Below, in pieces: positions 57,738-64,000 of a DNA stretch of 64,000 nucleotides (position 1 is the stretch's first letter; every line of letters begins with the position of its first letter). The stretch is taken from NCBI GenBank assembly GCA_034359265.1, contig CP136897.1, positions 34,955,501 through 35,019,500 of the forward strand. The letters run 5' to 3'. Source of the DNA: Canna indica (lineage: Eukaryota; Streptophyta; Magnoliopsida; Zingiberales; Cannaceae). The notes beneath the pieces were generated by a model, which was not told the DNA's origin, did not search any database, and was given only the letters and a program-made list of their open reading frames with translations. A program made the position numbers and the translations under genes.

Positions 57738-58091
57738 TTTTTTTTAACCTATTTGATTGCATGACGAGATCATTTTTTTTACCAATCTTTCTAACCAAAC
57801 GTTAAGGACGGACGACGTCGTCGCCATAAAATTTGGCTGTCGATCGCCCGCCGCAACCTCTACGGCCGGCTCGATCGACCAATCGACCCGAAAAATTAAA
57901 ATTTGTAAATAAATAAGAAAAATAGCATTTCAATTATTATTTTTCATTTAAAACGGGCGTAACTCCGTGCATTATTGTCCGATTTCAGCTTTTCACGTGG
58001 CGCTGAAAGGCACGCGAAGAGACGAAGAAAATGACCCCGAGCTGTCCCTCGGACGCTCACCCTTATTAGCCGAAGATCAGAAGTGCATGAC

Positions 58092-58210
58092 GGGTGCGAT
58101 CATATCAGCACTAACGCACCGGATCCCATCAGAACTTCGAAGTTAAGCGTGCTTGTGCGAGAGTAGTACTAGGATGGGTGACCCCCTGGGAAGTCCTCGT
58201 GTTGCACCTT
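58092..58210 (+). rRNA. 5S rRNA: 5S rRNA gene copy 121, family F65T
   Basis: Full length. Changes: C14T, C46T, G65T. The least changed F65T copy, with an intact C box. Confidence 0.95.
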
Positions 58211-58577
58211 TTTTTTTACTACCTATTTGATTGCACGACGAGATCATTTTTTTTACCAATCTTTCTAACCAAACGTTAAGGACAGACGACGACGCCGCCA
58301 TAAAATTTGGTTGTCGATCGCCCGCGCGGGGCCCGCCGCAAACTCTACGGCCGGCTCCATCGACCAACCGACCCGAAAAATTAAAATTTGTAAATAAATA
58401 AGAAAAATAACATTTCAATTATTATTTTTCGTTTAAAACGGGCGTAACTCCGTGCATTATTGTTCGATTTCAGCTGTTCACGTGGCGCTGAAAGGCGCGC
58501 GAAGAGATGAAGAAAATGACCCCCGAACTCTCCCTCGGACGCTCACCCTTATTAGCCGACGATCAGAAGTGCATAGC

Positions 58578-58696
58578 GGTTGCGATCATACCAGCACTAA
58601 CGCATCGAATCCCATCAGAACTCCGAAGTTAAGCGTGCTTGGGCGATACTAGTACTAGTATGGGTGACCCCTTGGGAAGTCCTCATGTTGCACTTT
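58578..58696 (+). rRNA. 5S rRNA: 5S rRNA gene copy 122, family F70T
   Basis: Full length. Changes: G3T, C28T, G31A, G70T, G72C, G82T, C95T, G108A, C117T. Confidence 0.95.
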
Positions 58697-59062
58697 TTCT
58701 TTTACTACCTATTTGATTGCACGACGAGATCATTTTTTTTACCAATCTTTCTAACCAAACCTTAAGGACGGACGACGTTGTCGCCATAAATCTTCGCTGT
58801 CGATCGCCCGCGCGGGGCCCGCCGCAACCTCTACGGACGGCTCGATCGACCAACCGACACGAAAAATTAAAATTTGTAAATAAATAAGGAAAATAACATT
58901 TCAATTATTATTTTTCGTTTAAAACGGGCGTAACTCCGTGCATTATTGTCCGATTTCCGCTTTTCACGTGGCGCTGAAAGGCGCGCGAAGAGACGAAGAA
59001 AATGACCCCGAGCTATCCCACGGACGCTCACCCTTATTAGCCGACGATCAGAAGTGCATGAC

Positions 59063-59181
59063 GGGTGCGATCATGCTAGCACTAACGCACCGGATCCGAT
59101 CAGAACTCCGAAGTTAAGCGTGCTTGGGCGAGAGTAGTACTAGGATGGGTGTCCACCTGGGAAGTCCTCATGTTGCACTTT
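59063..59181 (+). rRNA. 5S rRNA: 5S rRNA gene copy 123, family F36G
   Basis: Full length. Changes: A13G, C15T, C36G, A90T, C93A, G108A, C117T. The A box is intact; the C box has two changes. Confidence 0.95.
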
Positions 59182-59534
59182 TTTTTTTTAACCTATTTGA
59201 GTGCATGACGAGCTCATTTTTTTTACCAATCTTTCAAACCAAACGTTAAGGACGTCGACGTCGTCGCCATAAAATTTGGCTGTCGATCGCCCTCCGCAAC
59301 CTCTACGACCGGCTCGATCGACAAACCGACCCGAAAAATTAAAATTTGTAAATAAATAAGAAAAATAACATTTCAATTATTATTTTTCGTTTAAAACGGA
59401 CGTAACTCCGTGCATTATTGTCCGATTTCAGCTTTTCACGTGGCGCTGAAAGGCGCGCGAAGAGAGGAAGAAAATGACCCTGAGTTGTCCCTCGGACGCT
59501 CACCCTTATTAGCCGACGATCAGAAGTGCATGAC

Positions 59535-59653
59535 GGGTGCGATCATACTAGTACTAACGCACCGGATCCCATCAGAACTCCGAAGTGAAGCGTGCTTGCG
59601 CGAGAGTGGTACTAGGATGGGTGACCCCTTGGGAAGTCCTCGTGTTGCACTTT
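59535..59653 (+). rRNA. 5S rRNA: 5S rRNA gene copy 124, family F65C
   Basis: Full length. Changes: C15T, C18T, T53G, G65C, A74G, C95T, C117T. It lacks the T59G of its relatives at 18447, 33396 and 56649. Confidence 0.95.
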
Positions 59654-60019
59654 TTTTTTTACTACCTATTTGATTGCACAACGAGATCATTTTTTTACCA
59701 ATCTTTCTAACCAAACGTTAAGGACGGACGACGTCGTCGCCATAAATCTTGGCTGTCGATCGTCCGCGCGGGGCCCGCCGCAACCTCTACGGCAGGCTCG
59801 ATCGAGCAACCGACCCAAAAAATTAAAATTTGTAAATAAATAAGAAAAATAACATTGCAATTATTATTTTTCGTTTAAAACATGCGTAACTTCGTGCATT
59901 ATTGTCCGATTTCAGCTTTTGACGTGGCGCTGAAAGGCGCGCGAAGAGATGAAGAAAATGACCCCCGAACTCTCCCTCGGACGCTCACCCTTATTAGCCG
60001 ACGATCAGAAGTGCATGAC

Positions 60020-60138
60020 GGGTGCGATCATATCAGCACTAACGCACCGGATCCCATCAGAACTTCGAAGTTAAGCGTGCTTGTGCGAGAGTAGTACTAG
60101 GATGGGTAACCCCCTGGGAAGTCCTCGCGTTGCACCTT
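60020..60138 (+). rRNA. 5S rRNA: 5S rRNA gene copy 125, family F65T
   Basis: Full length. Changes: C14T, C46T, G65T, G89A, T109C. Confidence 0.95.
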
Positions 60139-60505
60139 TTTTTTTACTACCTATTTGATTGCACGACGAGATCGTTTTTTTTACCAATCTTTCTAACCAA
60201 ACGTTAAAGACGGACGACGTCGTCAATATAAAATTTCGTTGTCGATCGCCCACGCGGGGCCCGCCGCAAACACTACGGCCGGCTCCATCGACCAATCGAC
60301 CCGAAAAATTAAAATTTGTAAATAAATAAGAAAAATAACATTTCAATTATTATTTTTCGTTTAAAACAGGCGTAACTCCGTGCATTATTGTCCGATTTCA
60401 GCTGTTCACGTGGCGCTGAAAGGCGCGCGAAGAGATGAAGAAAATGACCCCCGAACTCTCCCTCGGACGCTCACCCTTATTAGCCGACGATCAGAAGTGC
60501 ATAAC

Positions 60506-60624
60506 GGTTGCGATCATACCAGCACTAACGCACCGGATCCCATCAGAACTCCGAAGTTAAGCGTGCTTGGGCGATAGTAGTACTAGGATGGGTGACCCCT
60601 TGGGAAGTCCTCATGTTGCACCTT
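60506..60624 (+). rRNA. 5S rRNA: 5S rRNA gene copy 126, family F70T
   Basis: Full length. Changes: G3T, G70T, C95T, G108A. It ends CACC with a normal T9 run, unlike most of its family. Confidence 0.95.
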
Positions 60625-60990
60625 TTTTTTTACTACCTATTTGATTGCACGACGAGATCATTTTTTTTACCAATTTTTCTAACCAAACGTTAAGGACGGA
60701 CGACATCGTCGCCATAAAATTTGGCTGTCGATCGCCCGCGCGGGGCCCGCCGCAAACTCTACGGCCGGCTCCATCGACCAACCGACCCAAAAAATTAAAA
60801 TTTGTAAATAAATACGAAAAATAACATTTCAATTATTATTTTTCGTTTAAAACAGCCGTAACTCCGTGCATTATTGTCCGATTTTAGCTTTTCACGTGGC
60901 GCTGAAAGGCGCGCGAAAAGACGAAGAAAATGACCCCGAGCTGTCCCTCGGACGCTCACCCTTATTAGCGGACGATCAGAAGTGCATGAC

Positions 60991-61109
60991 GGGTGCGATC
61001 ATATCAACACTAACGCACCGGATCCCATCAGAACTTCGAAGTTAACCGTGCTTGTGCGAGAGTAGTACTAGGATGGGTGACCCCCTAGGAAGTCCTCGTG
61101 TTGCACTTG
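60991..61109 (+). rRNA. 5S rRNA: 5S rRNA gene copy 127, family F65T
   Basis: Full length. Changes: C14T, G17A, C46T, G56C, G65T, G97A, C117T. The terminator is weak (TTGTATTTTT). Confidence 0.95.
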
Positions 61110-61475
61110 TATTTTTACTACCTATTTGATTGCACGACGAGATTATTTTTTTTGCCAATTTTTCTAACCAAACGTTAAGGACGGACGACGTAGTCGCCAT
61201 AAAATTTGGCCGTCGATCGCCCGCGCGGGTCCCGCTGCAACCTCTACGGCAGGCTCGATCGACCAACCGACCCGAAAAATTAAAATTTGTAAATAAATAA
61301 GGAAAATAACATTTCAATTATTATTTTTCGTTTAAAATGGGCGTAACTCCGTGCATTATTGTCCGATTTCAGCTTTTCACGTGGCGCTGAAACGCGCGCG
61401 AAGAGATGAAGAAAATGACCCCGAGTTGTCACACGGACGCTCACCCTTATTAGCCGACGATCAGTAGTGCATGAC

Positions 61476-61594
61476 GGGTGCGATCATACTAGCACTAACG
61501 CACCGGATCCCATCAGAACTTCGAGGTTCAGCGCGCTTGCGCGAGAGTGGTACTAGGATGGGTGACCCCTTGGGAAGTCCTCGGGTTGCACCTT
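61476..61594 (+). rRNA. 5S rRNA: 5S rRNA gene copy 128, family F65C
   Basis: Full length. Changes: C15T, C46T, A50G, A54C, T59C, G65C, A74G, C95T, T109G. The A box is strongly altered. Confidence 0.95.
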
Positions 61595-61962
61595 TTATTT
61601 TTACTACCTATTTGATTGCACGACGAGATCATTTTTTTTACCAATCTTTCTAAACAAACGTTAAGGACGGACGATGTCGTCGCCATAAAATTTGGCTGTC
61701 GATCGCCCGCGCGGGGCCCGCCGCAACCTCTACGGCCGGCTCGATCGACCAACCAACTCGAAAAATTAAAATTTGTAAATAAATAAGAAAAATAACGTTT
61801 TAATTATTATTTTTCGTTTAAAACGGGCGTAACTCCGTGCATTATTGTCCGATTTCAGCTTTTCACGTGGCGCTGAAAGGCGCGCAAAGAGACGAAGAAA
61901 ATGACCCCCGAACTTTCCCTCGGACGCTCACCCTTATTAGCCGACGATCAGAAGTGCATATC

Positions 61963-62081
61963 GGGTGTGATCATACCAGCACTAACGCACCGGATCCCAT
62001 CAAAACTCCGAAGTTAAGGGTGCTTGGGCGAGAGTTGTACTAGGATGGGTGACCCCCTGGGAAGTCCTCGTGTTGCACCTT
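61963..62081 (+). rRNA. 5S rRNA: 5S rRNA gene copy 129, F57G with A74T
   Basis: Full length. Changes: C6T, G41A, C57G, A74T. The C box is intact. Confidence 0.95.
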
Positions 62082-62447
62082 TTTTTTTACTTCCTATTTG
62101 ATTGCACGACGAGATCATTTTTTTTACCAATCTTTCTAACCAAACGTTAAGGACGGACGACGTCGTCGACATAAAATTTGGCTTTCGATCGTCCGTGCGG
62201 GGCCCGCCGCAACATCTACGGCCGGCTCGATCGACCAACCGACCCGAAAAATTAAAATTTGTAAATAAATAAGAAAAATAACATTTCAATTATTATTTTT
62301 TATTTAAAACGGTCGTAACTCCGTGCATTATTGTCCGATTTTAGCTTTTCACGTGGCGCTGAAAGGCGCGCGAAGAGACGAAGAAAATGACCCCGAGCTG
62401 TCCCTCGGACGCTCAACCTTATTAGCGGACGATCAGAAGTGCATGAC

Positions 62448-62566
62448 GGGTGCGATCATATCAACACTAACGCACCGGATCCCATCAGAACTTCGAAGTT
62501 AACCGTGCTTGTGCGAGAGTAGTACTAGGATGGGTGACCCCCTAGGAAGTCCTCGTGTTGCACTTG
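62448..62566 (+). rRNA. 5S rRNA: 5S rRNA gene copy 130, family F65T
   Basis: Full length. Changes: C14T, G17A, C46T, G56C, G65T, G97A, C117T. Duplicate of copy 127. Confidence 0.95.
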
Positions 62567-62932
62567 TATTTTTACTACCTATTTGATTGCACGACGAGAT
62601 TATTTTTTTTGCCAATTTTTCTAACCAAACGTTAAGGACGGACAACGTAGTCGCCATAAAATTTGGCCGTCGATCGCCCGCGCGGGTCCCGCCGCAACCT
62701 CTACGGCAGGCTCGATCGACCAACCGACCCGAAAAATTAAAATTTGTAAATAAATAAGGAAAATAACATTTCAATTATTATTTTTCGTTTAAAATGGGCG
62801 TAACTCCGTGCATTATTGTCCGATTTCAGCTTTTCACGTGGCGCTGAAACGCGCGCGAAGAGATGAAGAAAATGACCCCGAGTTGTCACACGGACGCTCA
62901 CCCTTATTAGCCGACGATCAGTAGTGCATGAC

Positions 62933-63051
62933 GGGTGCGATCATACTAGCACTAACGCACCGGATCCCATCAGAACTTCGAGGTTCAGCGCGCTTGCGCG
63001 AGAGTGGTACTAGGATGGGTGACCCCTTGGGAAGTCCTCGTGTTGCACCTT
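62933..63051 (+). rRNA. 5S rRNA: 5S rRNA gene copy 131, family F65C
   Basis: Full length. Changes: C15T, C46T, A50G, A54C, T59C, G65C, A74G, C95T. Duplicate of copy 128. Confidence 0.95.
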
Positions 63052-63419
63052 TTATTTTTACTACCTATTTGATTGCACGACGAGATCATTTTTTTTACCA
63101 ATCTTTCTAAACAAACGTTAAGGACGGACGATGTCGTCGCCATAAAATTTGGCTGTCGATCGCCCGCGCGGGGCCTGCCGCAACCTCTACGGCCGGCTCG
63201 ATCGACCAACCAAATCGAAAAATTAAAATTTGTAAATAAATAAGAAAAATAACGTTTTAATTATTATTTTTCGTTTAAAACGGGCGTAACTCCGTGCATT
63301 ATTGTCCGATTTCAGCTTTTCACGTGGCGCTGAAAGGCGCGCAAAGAGACGAAGAAAATGACCCCCGAACTTTCCCTCGGACGCTCACCCTTATTAGCCG
63401 ACGATCAGAAGTGCATATC

Positions 63420-63538
63420 GGGTGTGATCATACCAGCACTAACGCACCGGATCCCATCAAAACTCCGAAGTTAAGGGTGCTTGGGCGAGAGTTGTACTAG
63501 GATGGGTGACCCCCTGGGAAGTCCTCGTGTTGCACCTT
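63420..63538 (+). rRNA. 5S rRNA: 5S rRNA gene copy 132, F57G with A74T
   Basis: Full length. Changes: C6T, G41A, C57G, A74T. Duplicate of copy 129, followed by a T8 run. Confidence 0.95.
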
Positions 63539-63903
63539 TTTTTTACTTCCTATTTGATTGCACGACGAGATCATTTTTGTTACCAATCTTTCTAACCAAA
63601 CGTTAAGGACGGACGACGTCGTCGACATAAAATTTGGCTTTCGATCGTCCGTGCGGGGCCCGCCAAAACATCTACGGCCGGCTCGATCGACCAACCGACC
63701 CGAAAAATTAAAATTTGTAAATAAATAAGAAAAATAACATTTCAATTATTATTTTTTATTTAAAACGGTCGTAACTCCGTGCATTATTGTCCGATTTCAG
63801 CTTTTTACGTGGCGCTAAAAGGCGCGCGAAGAGACGAAGAAAATGACCCCGAGCTATCCCTCGGACGCTCACCCTTATTAGCCGACGATCAAAAGTGCAT
63901 GAC

Positions 63904-64000
63904 GGGTGCGATCATACTAGCACTAACGCACCGGATCCCATCAGAACTTCGAAGTACAGCGTGCTTGCGCGAGAGTGGTACTAGGATGGGTGAGCCCTTG
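63904..64000 (+). rRNA. 5S rRNA: 5S rRNA gene copy 133, cut by window end, family F65C
   Basis: The first 97 nt are present; the rest lies beyond the window. Visible changes: C15T, C46T, T53A, A54C, G65C, A74G, C91G, C95T. Close to copy 74 at 35337. Confidence 0.93.

Larger units (their letters stand above)
42602..58696 (+). repeat. Long segmental duplication, right member
   Basis: Counterpart of about 22305-36425 by order of gene and spacer variants. It is longer because it gained units, including several F65A and F65C units between 53243 and 56165 and one near 50811. Confidence 0.8.
60991..63904 (+). repeat. Three-unit tandem duplication, period 1457 bp
   Basis: Genes at 60991, 61476 and 61963 recur at 62448, 62933 and 63420 with the same diagnostic changes and nearly the same spacers, including the AACGTTTTAATTATT variant before 61963 and 63420. 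Confidence 0.88.
1..64000 (+). repeat. Nuclear 5S rDNA tandem array, 133 gene copies
   Basis: The whole window is made of head-to-tail 5S rDNA units. Gene starts are spaced mostly 484-486 bp apart, with exceptions at 404, 447, 449, 472-474 and 487-489 bp. The window opens in spacer (1-85) and ends inside a gene. Every spacer of about 366 bp holds the same elements, annotated once on the unit beginning at 3479. I see no protein gene or transposon in any spacer. In plants such arrays are transcribed by RNA polymerase III using TFIIIA bound to the internal control region, and the product enters the large ribosomal subunit. Confidence 0.98.

Noticed and set aside
1105..63745. Open frames of 60-146 codons on both strands, repeated once or more per unit (for example minus-strand frames of 91 codons)
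   Set aside because: Each lies in the 5S spacer and runs into a 5S gene. They recur because the DNA unit is repeated, they break with any indel, and the 485-bp unit is not a multiple of three. They show no recognisable domain and are not annotated as genes.
1..64000. CRISPR array or other short-spacer repeat system
   Set aside because: The repeat unit is about 485 bp, the spacers are themselves homologous, no cas-like genes are present, and the repeat contains a clear plant 5S rRNA gene.
1..64000. Cassandra-type retrotransposons, which carry 5S sequence in their LTRs
   Set aside because: The spacing is uniform, all copies are head to tail, and I see no primer-binding site, polypurine tract, LTR ends or target-site duplications.

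Overview
The window is one uninterrupted head-to-tail array of nuclear 5S ribosomal RNA genes from a flowering plant, probably a eudicot. I count 133 gene copies, all on the + strand: 131 full-length, one with its 5' end deleted (29074-29179), and one cut by the right edge of the window (63904-64000). No protein-coding gene, tRNA, other rRNA or mobile element is visible. The plant assignment rests on the 5S sequence itself: it begins GGGTGCGATCATACCAGCAC, carries the A box GTTAAGCGTGCTTGG and the C box AGGATGGGTGACCCCCTGGG, and ends GTTGCACC before a T-run. I cannot name the species.

Layout. The usual unit is 484-486 bp: a 119-nt gene plus a spacer of about 366 bp. After each gene the spacer holds, in order, a T-run terminator (usually T9), a second T8 run about 30 bp further on, a 12-bp palindrome GACGACGTCGTC, a GC-rich block bounded by GTCGATCG...CGATCGAC, an AT-rich block of about 65 bp, a conserved block with a hairpin around CACGTG (about -110 to -85 of the next gene), and a TTATTA element at -29 to -24. 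Units of 488-489 bp carry a 3-bp (ACT) or 4-bp (CCTC) insertion. Units of 472-474 bp lack 11 bp of the GC block. Units of 404, 447 and 449 bp carry larger deletions.

Numbering and families. Variants are given against the 119-nt plant 5S reference (position 1 = first G of GGGTGCGATC), with C at 93 as in nearly all copies here. Copies fall into recurring linked-variant families, named by a diagnostic change: F57G (C57G, 28 copies), F65C (C15T+G65C+A74G, 35), F65A (G41A+C46T+G51C+G65A+G66T, 12), F14G (C14G+G41A, 11), F70T (G70T, 10), F65T (C14T+C46T+G65T, 8), F42T (5), F62A (5), F36G (4) and smaller groups F101T, F94T, F+4, F74T, F62G and F52A. One copy (5905) carries both the F57G and the F65C changes and is counted in both. 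By my reading only five copies (6876, 14072, 28127, 29508, 48425) keep the reference sequence through positions 50-98, the region holding the internal promoter. Much of this array may therefore be diverged or silent.

History. Families recur in the same order at several places, showing nested duplications. Multi-unit tandem duplications have periods of about 971, 1455, 1457 and 1941 bp. A much longer duplication links roughly 22.3-36.4 kb with 42.6-59 kb (offset 20.30 kb at the left, growing where units were inserted). The part at 13.2-21 kb is a third version of 28.6-36.4 kb (offset about 15.43 kb). Breakpoints often fall inside genes and create chimeric 5S copies.
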